54,372 bases of DNA, from assembly GCA_021404565.1 (NCBI GenBank), contig JAAWWF010000047.1, positions 1 to 54,372 on the forward strand, in the 5' to 3' direction. Source of the stretch: Roseivirga sp. Its GTDB lineage: Bacteria > Bacteroidota > Bacteroidia > Cytophagales > Cyclobacteriaceae. The notes below the pieces were generated by a model that worked only from the letters and a program-made list of their open reading frames with translations, was not told where the DNA came from and searched no databases. Shown piece by piece: positions 8,733 through 17,167 of this stretch. The position numbers were made by a program, and so were the translations under genes. The first letter of the stretch is position 1; each line of letters starts with the position of its first letter.

Positions 8733-9323
8733 CTATAGCTCCTTCAGTACAATCTTTCTCCATTTTACCCTGATACCACCACCATCATGAATCTGAAGGC
8801 AGATACCGCCTTCACCCTTACCGATTTTGGCATCATTAATCTCGATCATTTTTTTACCATTCAACCAGGTGGTTACATCATCTCCCTTCACCCTGATCTT
8901 CATCTTATTCCATTTACCTTCCTTCAGGTACTTTTCTTTTTCAGGATCAGGCTTGATAAGCCAGCCTCTTCCATAAGATTCATAAATACCACCAGAGTGC
9001 TTGTTAGGAGGGGCCACCTCTACCTGCCAGCCACTGACCTTTGTACCATCGACTGTACTTCTGAAGAAAACCCCACTGTTGCCATCAGCTTCTTGCAGAA
9101 ACTCAAGCGTCAGTTCAAAATCTTTGTAAGATGCTGTGGTACCCAGATAGCCGTATTGCTTGTCAGGACCACTTTCAGATATGAGCAAACCATCTTCCAC
9201 ATACCATTTTTCGGTACCGTAAATGATCCAGCCATCCAGATTTTCTCCATTGAACAGGGAGGTTTTCTGTGCATTCAGACTAAGGCTTGCAATTGTTAAT
9301 AAAAAAATGAAGTAATTTCTCAT
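8733..9323 (-). CDS. DUF1080 (3-keto-disaccharide hydrolase-like) protein
   Basis: 196 aa with a signal peptide MRNYFIFLLTIASLSLNAQ. The mature protein is a single concanavalin-like beta-sandwich typical of DUF1080: SLFNGENLDGWIIYG, then WYVEDGLLIS, a FELTLEFLQEADGNSGVFFR strand region, and a C-terminal GGICLQIHDGGGIRVKWR. Some members hydrolyse 3-keto-glycosides, but most are uncharacterised. It is probably periplasmic and co-transcribed with the sulfatase downstream. No oxidoreductase that would make the 3-keto substrate is adjacent. Confidence 0.88.
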   Translation of the reverse strand: MRNYFIFLLTIASLSLNAQKTSLFNGENLDGWIIYGTEKWYVEDGLLISESGPDKQYGYLGTTASYKDFELTLEFLQEADGNSGVFFRSTVDGTKVSGWQVEVAPPNKHSGGIYESYGRGWLIKPDPEKEKYLKEGKWNKMKIRVKGDDVTTWLNGKKMIEINDAKIGKGEGGICLQIHDGGGIRVKWRKIVLKEL

Positions 9324-9629
9324 AACTACCTGATTTCTATGTTTTTAAGTTGAGTAATTTTACTCGGTATTTTACCGTTTGGGATAAAGTGATGAGCGAA
9401 CTTTTCCGCCCGTAAATATCCAAGCCAATATAATGAAGTTCAGTGAACATGTATTTGCCGTTTGCACAAACTTGGTCATACAGTCAATTCAGTGATAGCA
9501 TAGGCAAACAGGCGATATGAAAGAGAAGGGTTCATAGCCGAAGAGCGAAGCTTATTCGTTGATATAAAACAAATGAGCCACACCTGGATAGGGTTTGGCT
9601 CATTTGTAAATCTCTGATAGTGTCGTGTC
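9324..9629. other. Intergenic stretch between the DUF1080 gene and the beta-barrel-like gene
   Basis: 306 bp with no convincing ORF. It carries the terminator hairpin described at 9569-9607. The part near 9324 is the presumed promoter region of the DUF1080/sulfatase unit, but no good TAnnTTTG box is visible there. Confidence 0.6.
9569..9607 (-). terminator. Terminator hairpin of the beta-barrel-like gene
   Basis: A 12-bp perfect stem (ACAAATGAGCCA / TGGCTCATTTGT; 9569-9580 with 9596-9607) with a 15-nt loop, 23 bp after the stop at 9630. Its A/T-rich outer stem would serve as the U-rich end on the minus strand. Confidence 0.7.
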
Positions 9630-10301
9630 TTAAATACCGAAGATCACCCCAACCCTATAACCGAAGTAGTGGGTGAGTGATTCATGCTTTCCATCGGCCA
9701 GGCTAAAGGTACCCTGTCCCTCAGGATGCATGCGGTAGTTGGCATTACTTCCCGAATGGCCGTTAATGGCGAAATCGAGCCATACACCGGATGCTTCTCT
9801 TTCCTTGTCAAACAGAGCTGCCGGGTTGACCATTAAACCTACACCAGCTCCCATATTAAAGGCGGTACCATGAAATTTAAATTCTCCATTAAAGCCGGTG
9901 TTTTCCCGTAAAGCATCAGTAGTACTGAAGAAGGTAGTGACACCCACTCTGGCCTCAGAATAGAGCGAAAAACTTCTTTTCTTCACCATATCGTAGCGCA
10001 CAAAACCATGAAGGGTAAAGAAGCAGTCTTCTTCTGCTATGCCTATGGTCTGACCACGAAATTGTATGTCATATTCATCGGAACTGTACATGGCTACTCC
10101 AAATTCACCACCATAAGTAAAGCGAGAAGCTTCCGGCCTGTGAAAATAGCTGGTAGATATACCAAAGGCCATTTTGTCAACATTTTCGTTGAACTGGGCT
10201 TTGGGGTCGTAAGCCTTAAGGCTGATACCAAAGCCTGAGGTCTGAGCCTGAATGGCCGTAGCCATTAATGCAAGGGTTAAAATGAGTATTGATCTTTTCA
10301 T
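9630..10301 (-). CDS. Predicted outer-membrane beta-barrel protein, unknown role
   Basis: 223 aa with a signal peptide MKRSILILTLALMATAIQAQ. The mature part shows alternating amphipathic strands with Gly/aromatic turns (SGFGISLKAYD, FTYGGEFGVAMYSS, FTLHGFVRYDM, SLYSEARVGVTTFF, GAGVGLMVNP) and ends in HYFGYRVGVIFGI. This looks like a small 8-stranded porin-type barrel, but no named family is recognised. It is divergent from the TRIC-family gene. Confidence 0.7.
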   Translation of the reverse strand: MKRSILILTLALMATAIQAQTSGFGISLKAYDPKAQFNENVDKMAFGISTSYFHRPEASRFTYGGEFGVAMYSSDEYDIQFRGQTIGIAEEDCFFTLHGFVRYDMVKKRSFSLYSEARVGVTTFFSTTDALRENTGFNGEFKFHGTAFNMGAGVGLMVNPAALFDKEREASGVWLDFAINGHSGSNANYRMHPEGQGTFSLADGKHESLTHYFGYRVGVIFGI

Positions 10302-10382
10302 GATTGGATGAGTTTGACTTTTCTAAAATAATGATTTAGAAGCAGTTATTGTGCCAGAATGACGAATTATCAGAACAGGTGT

Positions 10383-10412
10383 TTTGCAATCAATGCTAAA
10401 AATGTACCTTCG
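10383..10412 (+). promoter_or_regulatory. Candidate promoter of the TRIC-family gene
   Basis: TTTG (10383-10386) and TACCTTCG (10405-10412) are separated by 18 nt. This fits the Bacteroidota -33 TTTG / -7 TAnnTTTG consensus with one mismatch in the -7 box. It supports the ATG at 10420 over the upstream starts at 10384, 10393 and 10402. Confidence 0.5.
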
Positions 10413-10419
10413 CGGCCAA

Positions 10420-11040
10420 ATGGAATTCGTCAATAGTACCGATTTGATTTATGGAGTAGACCTGGCCGGAACCTTCGTTTTTGCGGTAAGTGGATGGCTG
10501 TTGGCTTCCAACAAGAAACTCGACATTTTCGGAGCTTCAGTCATTGCCTTTGTCACGGCAGTCGGGGGAGGTACCCTCAGAGATTTGCTCATCGGCAGTC
10601 AGCCTGTTGGCTGGACTCAGGATCTCAACTACCTGCTGATGATTGGCCTGGGTGTTCTCTGCGGATTGTTTTTCAAAAAGGTATTTGAAAAACTCCGAAA
10701 AACGATGTTCCTCTTCGACTCCGTTGGTATCGGACTGTTCACCATCCTGGGCATTCAAAAAACCCTCGAATTTGGGCTTTCTCCTGTTATAGCCGTGATG
10801 ATGGGCACCATTTCAGCAGTATTTGGAGGAGTGTTGCGAGATACGCTGGTCAATGAAATTCCGCTGATTTTCAGAAAGGAAATCTACGCCACGGTTTGCC
10901 TGACAGGGGGAGTGTTTTACCTGCTCTTGCAGCGATTTATTCCCAATGACGACTGGGCCGTCATCCTCACCATTATCTATATCATATCGGTACGTATCCT
11001 GGCTGTAAAGCGCAAGTGGTCTTTCCCCACACTTGGCTAA
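10420..11040 (+). CDS. TRIC (trimeric intracellular cation channel) family membrane protein
   Basis: 206 aa from ATG 10420 (MEFVNSTDLIYGVDLAGT), the usual family start. It has seven hydrophobic helices in two homologous halves, each with a glycine-rich stretch followed by R-D: AVGGGTLRDLLIG in the first and AVFGGVLRDTLVNEIPLIF in the second. This is the UPF0126/YicG pattern. Bacterial and archaeal TRIC homologues form trimeric K+/Na+-permeable channels in the inner membrane. The gene stands alone and converges with lgt. Confidence 0.9.
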   Translation: MEFVNSTDLIYGVDLAGTFVFAVSGWLLASNKKLDIFGASVIAFVTAVGGGTLRDLLIGSQPVGWTQDLNYLLMIGLGVLCGLFFKKVFEKLRKTMFLFDSVGIGLFTILGIQKTLEFGLSPVIAVMMGTISAVFGGVLRDTLVNEIPLIFRKEIYATVCLTGGVFYLLLQRFIPNDDWAVILTIIYIISVRILAVKRKWSFPTLG

Positions 11041-11218
11041 CGTGGTTATTGGTTAATTAGTGATTGGTTGGTGTATATTGATAATCAAGTAATCACTAGA
11101 TGAAAAATGTCTATTACTGCACAACAAGGTTTTATCGGTACTGATGGGATAACGAGTAACGATCAACTGATAACCGGTTCCCTAATTCCTGATTTTCTGA
11201 CCATTGACCAACCTCTAA

Positions 11219-12028
11219 CTAAGCCAGGGGAGATCGCTTTGCATAAGCCAGAATCGCCAGACCAATCAGAATCATTGGAATGCTCAGCCATTGACCCATA
11301 TTCAGGGCAAGCTGGTCTTCAAAACCTACTTGATTCTCTTTCAGAAACTCTATCAGAAAACGCTGTAGGAAAATCATGATCATTCCGAGCCCAAATACAT
11401 AGCCCCGCTGATTGGTGTAAGATTTCTTCCAGAGCCTGAAGAGCAGAAAACCGGTAATAAGATAAAACAGCGCTTCGTAGAGCTGTGCCGGATGCCTCGG
11501 TATCTGATCTACGCTGGTAAAGACAAAAGCCCAGGGAAGATTGGTGGCTTTTCCAATAATTTCTGAATTGATAAGATTACCAAGCCTTATAAAGCAGCTG
11601 AGAAAGGCTGCACCGATCATCAAACGGTCGAGCAGATAGAGGTAGGGCAGCTTACGCTTTCGGTTAAACCAGGCCAGGGCCAGCAGCGCTCCGATAACTC
11701 CGCCATGGCTGGCCAGACCGCTAAGGCCGGTAAAGGCAAAAGAAGGTTCCAACCGTATTGGGAGAATCTCGATCAGGTGCTGACTGTAATAAGCCCAGTC
11801 GTAAAAGAAAACATGCCCCAGCCGTGCCCCGATTACGGAGCCTACCATAATATTAATAGCAAGGCTCTGAAGTTCCTCCTCGGCACGCTCTTCCTTTTTA
11901 TAAATATGTTTAAGAACCTGGTACCCAATGATGATTCCAGTTACCCACATTACGCCATACCAGCGGGGAAAGCCCAAAGAGGGGAATATAAATGGATCGA
12001 TGTTCCAGTAGATAATGGATAAACTCAT
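11219..12028 (-). CDS. lgt: Prolipoprotein diacylglyceryl transferase
   Basis: 269 aa, normal for Lgt. It transfers the diacylglyceryl group from phosphatidylglycerol to the lipobox cysteine of prolipoproteins at the inner membrane. Seven hydrophobic segments and the family motifs are visible: FPRWYGVMW near the N-terminus, SHGGVIGALLA (His108), FIRLGNLINSEIIG (Arg148) and RHPAQLYEALFY. Lipoproteins are numerous in this window, so an active copy is expected. It sits 7 bp behind a 58-aa membrane protein gene and an ECF sigma gene, an unusual company for lgt. Confidence 0.97.
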   Translation of the reverse strand: MSLSIIYWNIDPFIFPSLGFPRWYGVMWVTGIIIGYQVLKHIYKKEERAEEELQSLAINIMVGSVIGARLGHVFFYDWAYYSQHLIEILPIRLEPSFAFTGLSGLASHGGVIGALLALAWFNRKRKLPYLYLLDRLMIGAAFLSCFIRLGNLINSEIIGKATNLPWAFVFTSVDQIPRHPAQLYEALFYLITGFLLFRLWKKSYTNQRGYVFGLGMIMIFLQRFLIEFLKENQVGFEDQLALNMGQWLSIPMILIGLAILAYAKRSPLA

Positions 12029-12035
12029 ATCAGAA

Positions 12036-12212
12036 CTAGTAACAAACCATCAGAAAAGTCAATAGCATCATCAGGTTGACCATCAGGCTGCGGTATTTGC
12101 CAGTGGTTGCAGGCTGAGCAATAACGGCCAGAACCTCTTCATGAGATATGGATTCAAAGGAGTGGTTCAGCTTCAGCTGTTGCCAGGCAGGTTTAAATCT
12201 ATCGAGTGACAT
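12036..12212 (-). CDS. 58-aa membrane protein, possible minimal anti-sigma partner
   Basis: A 58-codon ORF starts at ATG 12212, inside the last 14 bp of the sigma gene, and ends at TAG 12036-12038. The product begins MSLDRFKPAWQQLKL, has a polar helical stretch (SHEEVLAVIAQ), and ends in a hydrophobic segment (LMVNLMMLLTFLMVCY). Many Bacteroidota ECF genes are followed by a protein with a similar Leu-Asp-x-x-K-x-x-W start, a cytoplasmic helix and one or more membrane helices, usually about 150-220 aa. Here only that beginning is present and ends cleanly. Overlap with the sigma gene and a 7-bp gap to lgt support real translation. The anti-sigma role is inferred from position. Confidence 0.6.
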   Translation of the reverse strand: MSLDRFKPAWQQLKLNHSFESISHEEVLAVIAQPATTGKYRSLMVNLMMLLTFLMVCY

Positions 12213-12705
12213 AGGGTTGACTCTTAAAAGTTTCTTTCAGGCGCGTTTTAATGCGATGCATGCGCGTGCTTATGTTTGAAGCACTGAGGTTCAACATCTG
12301 TGCGATTTCTTTATTCTGGTATCCTTCCAGATGCAGTACCATGATCGCCTTTTCCAGATCGGGTAGCTGTGCTATAACCTGCTTTAGCAATTGCAGGTCA
12401 TCATCTGTTTGTGTAACAGCACTGAAGCTTAATTGCTCTATAACAGTCAGTGAATCATGGCCCGGTCTGCGTGCCTCCTGCTTTTTCTTATTGAGAATGG
12501 TATTCAGGGCCACCCTGTATAGCCAGGTGCCCGATTGTGCCTCTGCCCGAAAAGAAGGAAAGGCTTTCCAAAGTTGCAGGATGATATCTTGTCTTACATC
12601 TTTCTGATCTTCCATCGACTGATAATATAGGCTGCAAAGGCTATGGATGATGCCCTTGTGCATATCAATCATTTTCAGAAACTCAGTTTTAGAAGGAGAC
12701 TTCAT
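12199..12705 (-). CDS. ECF-type RNA polymerase sigma factor
   Basis: 168 aa. Region 2 (about 10-75) includes DVRQDIILQLWKAFPSF and SGTWLYRVALNTILN, the -10 recognition / core-binding part. Region 4 (about 105-160) includes LPDLEKAIMVLHLEGYQNKEIAQ and the HTH around LNLSASNISTRMHRIKTRLK. No region 3 or extra domain is present, as expected for ECF sigma factors. It is co-directional and overlapping with a 58-aa membrane protein that may control it, and with lgt behind. The regulon is unknown. Confidence 0.92.
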   Translation of the reverse strand: MKSPSKTEFLKMIDMHKGIIHSLCSLYYQSMEDQKDVRQDIILQLWKAFPSFRAEAQSGTWLYRVALNTILNKKKQEARRPGHDSLTVIEQLSFSAVTQTDDDLQLLKQVIAQLPDLEKAIMVLHLEGYQNKEIAQMLNLSASNISTRMHRIKTRLKETFKSQPYVTR

Positions 12706-12809
12706 TTAAAGGGTTAGACAACATTTCTGCTGAAATGTCACAGCGGATCTTATCTTTTTACGAGAAAAAATAAATGAAGTAGCAAAATAAGCTGAAATCC
12801 CTCTTTTTG

Positions 12810-13835
12810 CTAGAATACCCAGCCTATTCTGAAGTTAAGGTCCCAGTTGCTGCCCACTTCCCTGCCGGGTCTGTTTGAGTCTGTTTCGATATCAAACCAA
12901 ATCCAATCGTCTGAGGTATAGCGAACGTTAGGGGAGATATTCCTGTGTTTCACGTTCCTGTGGCGCAGGCCAATTCCAAAAAAGCCTTCGGCTACCAACC
13001 TCGGGCTGATGTAGGTCTGAAAACCAATGCGGGGGGTATAGGAAAAAAAGCGTTTTTCTACGGTCGTGCGCTGGGTAAATGTGCCGGTCTCCCAAATAGG
13101 GTTTCCGCTACTGTTGAGCGTAACAAACCTCAGATCAGCATCATGTGCTTTGTTATGATGTTCAAAGGTGAAACCGACATAGAAGCGGGTTTTGTTCTGA
13201 CTTCGAAAGAAATATTTCTCCTCGATTGAAACTTTGACACCTTTGCTATTGCGGGCAAAGTTATTATCCCAGCTTCTGAATACCCCCAGGCTGACTTGCG
13301 TTGCAAAATTATTCTTATGTAGCCTTTCATAACCAAATTCATAAGCCGGGTGATACTCATGAACGATGGATAGAGGAGCGAAGGTGATTTTGTTTTTACG
13401 TTCGAGCAGCGTGCTGTCCATGGGAAAGTAGGGCAGGTAGCTGTTATTAATGCCATCCACATCGATATAGACGTTTCTCGGATATCTACGCTTCAAACCC
13501 GTAATTTCATCTACCAGAAAACCTGCGAAAAATACCGGAGCCGTAAATCCATTGAGCCAATAGGTGCCCGAAGTTTTGGAGCGGATATACAGCGGATTGG
13601 AACCGAGACTATCGAAAGTAGTGACCCGAAGCGGATTCCTGTCATTTTCTACCCTGAGATAAACGGTCTGGTTTGAGTCACGAAGCAGGGTATCACCTTC
13701 AACCACCAGATTGGTCGCCCTGCTGGTCCTGATATTTACATTACTGCGATTACCGTTGATGATGGAAGCACAGGAGCTGCTGAGAAAGACCAGTGCCAGG
13801 AAGAGAAAGCTTTGTTTCATTAATTTTTGGTGCAT
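12810..13835 (-). CDS. Lipoprotein with predicted beta-barrel C-terminus, unknown role
   Basis: 341 aa, or 336 from Met6 (MKQSFLFLALVFLSSSCASI), where the lipobox is SSSC. The first part, about 110 residues, resembles small Bacteroidota lipoproteins starting CASIINGNRSNVNI. It is followed by VDEITGLKRRYPRNVYIDVDG. From about residue 150 on, alternating strands (AYEFGYERLHKNNFATQVSLG, RFYVGFTFEHHNK, FSYTPRIGFQTYIS, LVAEGFFGIGLRHR) end in NWDLNFRIGWVF, an outer-membrane barrel-like terminus with a final Phe. No named family is recognised. Confidence 0.65.
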   Translation of the reverse strand: MHQKLMKQSFLFLALVFLSSSCASIINGNRSNVNIRTSRATNLVVEGDTLLRDSNQTVYLRVENDRNPLRVTTFDSLGSNPLYIRSKTSGTYWLNGFTAPVFFAGFLVDEITGLKRRYPRNVYIDVDGINNSYLPYFPMDSTLLERKNKITFAPLSIVHEYHPAYEFGYERLHKNNFATQVSLGVFRSWDNNFARNSKGVKVSIEEKYFFRSQNKTRFYVGFTFEHHNKAHDADLRFVTLNSSGNPIWETGTFTQRTTVEKRFFSYTPRIGFQTYISPRLVAEGFFGIGLRHRNVKHRNISPNVRYTSDDWIWFDIETDSNRPGREVGSNWDLNFRIGWVF

Positions 13836-14006
13836 GCGCTGCTATAGTATTGATACAGATTTAACACCACAAAGACCCCTGAACCCACAAAGTAGTGGAT
13901 TACTTTCTTAATTGCAACGGTGTTGCATAAATGAATATTGTAATGTATACCCAGAATCAGTTTTTATAAGGATGCCGGGTTTATCCTAATCGTTACAATA
14001 TATAAG

Positions 14007-14942
14007 CTAAACTGTTGTGCTCCTGAAAATACTTGCTTCATATGACTCCACCTGGTTGATCCAGGCCAGGGGAATGGTTGAGTCATCGGCTGACATTATG
14101 GTTATGCCTCCGACCATTGCACAAATGGTGTCGCGATCACCAAGAACAGAAACGGCTCTCCAAAGTGCCTCTTCGAAATGTCTGGAGTAATGCGCTGCAC
14201 ACCAGACTGCGAAAGGTACTGTATCCTGGGCGAGCATTTTCGATCCGTTACCAAGTATTGTGATTAGAAAGTCGGGGTGGGAGCCTCTGGAAACTGTAAG
14301 ACCTTTAGCAATTTTCGTTTTGGTATCAGACTCAGGTAGGTGACGCACTACTTCTTCAATGAAATCCTGACTTTTGATAGTGACAGATTTAAGCCTGCTT
14401 CGGGTGCTAAGTGCTGTGGCGATTGCTATCGCTATCGCACCCGCAATTGCTTCTTTGTTGGTGTGACTCACTACTGCTGATAAGGTGGTCAGCTCCTTTA
14501 CTTTTTCCAGATGGTCAAACCAGTAGGCACCTATAGTGCTGACCCGCATGGCTGCGCCATTGCCCATAGACCCCATACCATCAAATACCTTTGCAGCCAA
14601 GACCCGCCAGTTGCCTCCTTCTTGTACTTCCCGTAGCAGGCGTCTTAATGTAGCTCCATAGCCTCTGTTTGGGTCAGTTTTTTGATTTTTTATGAATTGC
14701 TTTACCAACTCATCCTGATCTATACCGCCATGTTTTTCAATTTGTTCAAATACTGCAATCGACATTACTGTATCATCCGTAAACTTCCAACCGCTTTCAG
14801 GAATGGTCCTTTGCTCAATGTGCCTGAGTATTGCAGTGGTTTCACCAAAAAAGCTGTCGCCAAAGGCATCACCAATAGCGGTACCCAGCAATGATCTTTT
14901 GGCAAGTCCGATTCTGTCTGATATAGTAATGGGGGAGTTCAA
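14007..14942 (-). CDS. ADP-ribosylglycohydrolase family protein
   Basis: 311 aa, an all-helical DraG-like protein. Signature parts in order: LLGTAIGDAFGDSFFG (residues 19-33), KFTDDTVMS (Thr55, Asp56, Asp57, metal ligands), GNGAAMRVSTIG, SHTNKEAIAGAIAIA, and the late LGDRDTICAMVGGI with the second metal-ligand Asp-x-Asp-Thr. Members remove ADP-ribose from proteins or act on related ADP-ribosyl compounds, using Mg2+. All metal ligands appear intact, so it should be active. It is a single gene with no adjacent ADP-ribosyltransferase, so the target is unknown. Confidence 0.9.
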   Translation of the reverse strand: MNSPITISDRIGLAKRSLLGTAIGDAFGDSFFGETTAILRHIEQRTIPESGWKFTDDTVMSIAVFEQIEKHGGIDQDELVKQFIKNQKTDPNRGYGATLRRLLREVQEGGNWRVLAAKVFDGMGSMGNGAAMRVSTIGAYWFDHLEKVKELTTLSAVVSHTNKEAIAGAIAIAIATALSTRSRLKSVTIKSQDFIEEVVRHLPESDTKTKIAKGLTVSRGSHPDFLITILGNGSKMLAQDTVPFAVWCAAHYSRHFEEALWRAVSVLGDRDTICAMVGGITIMSADDSTIPLAWINQVESYEASIFRSTTV

Positions 14943-15112
14943 TGGTATCTCCGGCTTAATCTAATAAGAATATCATAGAGTAGTAGCGGTTCTAATCCTG
15001 AATTGTGAAAGCATGCCCATGCCAATCACCAAATCTTATTTCTATGGTGAGCAACAAGCATAAAAATGTTCTAACTTCCCGCTCAATTTTAAACCAAAGA
15101 CTAACGCTTAAT

Positions 15113-16417
15113 ATGAAGAAGCAACTTACCGTTCTTTTTGCTCTTGCTCTTTTTTCATTTTCCAACTTCACCAGTTGCCAGCAGGCCCCTGTGATTGATG
15201 AGGCCGAGGTAACCCGTATTATCTCAACCCTGGCTGCAGATGATATGGAGGGAAGACGCACCTTTACTCCCGGCATTGATAAGGCTGCGAAATTTATTGC
15301 AGGAGAGTTTCAGAAGACAGGCCTCGAATACCTGGATGGTCTCAATAGCTATCAGCAGAAATTTAATATGTACTCTCTGACTCCTGAAAGTGCCTCGGTA
15401 ACCATCAACGGGAAGACCATTGCGGAAGAAGATATTCTGGCCAGCGTAAGTGCTCAAAGCTTTGAATTAAAGGATGTGACCAATGCACAGGTATTCACTA
15501 TTCCTGCCGGTACCGATTTTCAAGCTACTTTTAACGAGGCAAGAAGGGCAGAAGGAAAGCGAGTTGTGTTGGTTGACCCAAGTCATAAAAACCTGTTCAC
15601 CCGTTATAAGGGCTTTTTCACCAGAGCCAACCGCGTAATGGAATTAGATGCTGCCAATGGGATGGTCATGGCGATTACAAAAGCTACTTCTTTGAAGTCC
15701 GTAGATATCAAGGTCACCAATACGATGGAGGAGAATGCATTGGGTAATGTGGCTGCCAAAATCACGGGTAATCGGACGAACGAGATCGTGGTTTTCAGTG
15801 GCCACTACGATCACCTGGGCATCAGAGGAGTAGAAGGAGATACCATTTATAACGGAGCCAATGACGATGCTTCGGGAACTACAGCCGTACTTACCCTGGC
15901 CAAATACTTTAAAGACATGGGCACAAAACCTGAGCGAACCATCATTTTTGTAGCCTTTACCGCTGAAGAAATGGGTGGTTTTGGTTCAAGATACTTCTCT
16001 CAGCAGCTCAATCCCGATGAGATTGTAGCCATGTTTAATATCGAAATGATCGGTAAGCCAGCCGTAAGCGGGCCTAACACTGCCTGGATCACTGGTTTTG
16101 ATAAATCTGATTTTGGTACACTGCTGCAGAAAGCTGTAGAAGGCACAGAATACGAATTTTATGCTGACCCTTATCCGACTCAAAATCTGTTCTACCGCTC
16201 TGACAATGCTACACTGGCCCGTTTGGGTGTGCCTGCTCATACCATCAGTACTACACCCATTGATGTAGACCCGGATTACCATAAATCATCAGATGAGGTG
16301 AGCACTTTGGATATGGCACATATGACCAATACCATTAAAGCCATTTCATCTGCAGCTGAGCGCATTATCTCCGGTACCGATACACCCACCAGGGTTGATC
16401 CTGCCGGATTGAACTAA
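15113..16417 (+). CDS. M28 family zinc peptidase lipoprotein
   Basis: 434 aa from ATG 15113; an in-frame start at 15005 adds residues with no family likeness. The signal is MKKQLTVLFALALFSFSNFT followed by Cys22 (lipobox). The zinc ligands of the M28 clan are visible: FSGHYDHLG, NGANDDASGT, FVAFTAEEMGGFGS (Glu pair), FNIEMIGKP and the final His in DPDYHKSSDE. The family consists of aminopeptidases and carboxypeptidases with two co-catalytic zinc ions. It is probably anchored in the periplasm or on the cell surface. A strong terminator follows. Confidence 0.9.
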   Translation: MKKQLTVLFALALFSFSNFTSCQQAPVIDEAEVTRIISTLAADDMEGRRTFTPGIDKAAKFIAGEFQKTGLEYLDGLNSYQQKFNMYSLTPESASVTINGKTIAEEDILASVSAQSFELKDVTNAQVFTIPAGTDFQATFNEARRAEGKRVVLVDPSHKNLFTRYKGFFTRANRVMELDAANGMVMAITKATSLKSVDIKVTNTMEENALGNVAAKITGNRTNEIVVFSGHYDHLGIRGVEGDTIYNGANDDASGTTAVLTLAKYFKDMGTKPERTIIFVAFTAEEMGGFGSRYFSQQLNPDEIVAMFNIEMIGKPAVSGPNTAWITGFDKSDFGTLLQKAVEGTEYEFYADPYPTQNLFYRSDNATLARLGVPAHTISTTPIDVDPDYHKSSDEVSTLDMAHMTNTIKAISSAAERIISGTDTPTRVDPAGLN

Positions 16418-16441
16418 GAAGCAGTAAATACATTCTAAACA

Positions 16442-16473
16442 ACAAAGGCCCGGAGGTAACTCTGGGCCTTTGT
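16442..16473. terminator. Rho-independent terminator after the M28 peptidase gene
   Basis: A 14-bp stem (16442-16455 with 16460-16473, one G-U pair) with a GTAA loop and the core AAAGGCCC/GGGCCTTT. It lies 25 bp after the stop and can also serve the opposing DUF1330 gene. Confidence 0.85.
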
Positions 16474-16558
16474 CCATTATACATTTAAGTAAGAGAGTCA
16501 TTCTGAACTTGTTTCAGAATCTTTTCATCAGCGTCCTTAGCCAATCTCGCACTTAGGG

Positions 16559-16960
16559 TTACTTCAATTCCTCAGCAAACAGAATATCCACCTTGCTGAA
16601 GCCCTTGTTCCTCAAAGGAATTACCGCCTGATAAGCCTCGCTATCAAACATGGCTTGTAGAGCCTCTTTTGATGGGAAATCCATCACCAGCAGCAATTCT
16701 GCAGGTTTCTCTCCAAAGTATACATCCGTGATTTTGGTCCGCTTAATTACCTTGCCACCGAGCTCCAGCAGCATAGGCATTACTTTTTGTACATAAGCCT
16801 GTAGCGACTCCATCTCGGCCGGGTTGATGGTAGAAGTTACAATAAGGGTCGTTTTTGTGTTTTGTTCCATGGTTTTGTTGTCATTAATCATTTGCGCACT
16901 GCTTACCACAGCGATAAGCGCGGTACAGATGGCAATCATGAATTTGGTTATGTTGTTCAT
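16559..16960 (-). CDS. DUF1330 domain protein with signal peptide
   Basis: 133 aa with a signal peptide MNNITKFMIAICTALIAVVS (cleavage near SSAQ). The mature part is a ferredoxin-like dimeric alpha/beta barrel of the DUF1330 type: LIVTSTINPAEMESLQAYV, GGKVIKRTKITDVYFGEKPA, LLLVMDFPSKEALQAMFDS, and AYQAVIPLR. Most DUF1330 proteins are cytoplasmic, so the signal peptide is notable. Function is unknown. Confidence 0.85.
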   Translation of the reverse strand: MNNITKFMIAICTALIAVVSSAQMINDNKTMEQNTKTTLIVTSTINPAEMESLQAYVQKVMPMLLELGGKVIKRTKITDVYFGEKPAELLLVMDFPSKEALQAMFDSEAYQAVIPLRNKGFSKVDILFAEELK

Positions 16961-17167
16961 TGACTTTTATTGAAAAGTAATGACACAAAACTCGGGTTTG
17001 CCCGGGGAGAATCCTTGCCAGATCGGACCAATTGCTTTTCAATTCAGCTCAGCCATAACTCTAAAAAACTCACCTGGAATCAGTGCGGGATATTCCACAG
17101 AGATAAGCGGAATTTATAGCAAGAGTTTTTTGATTACGGGCTTGTAAACGCTTTCGGACAGCTCAAC

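Noticed and set aside
11041-11218. Repeat element between TRIC and lgt genes
   Set aside because: Short ATTGGT/GATTA-like words recur and an 8-bp inverted pair exists, but no unit of defined length could be traced.
15005-15112. N-terminal extension of the M28 peptidase
   Set aside because: It precedes a clean lipoprotein signal and has no likeness to the family.
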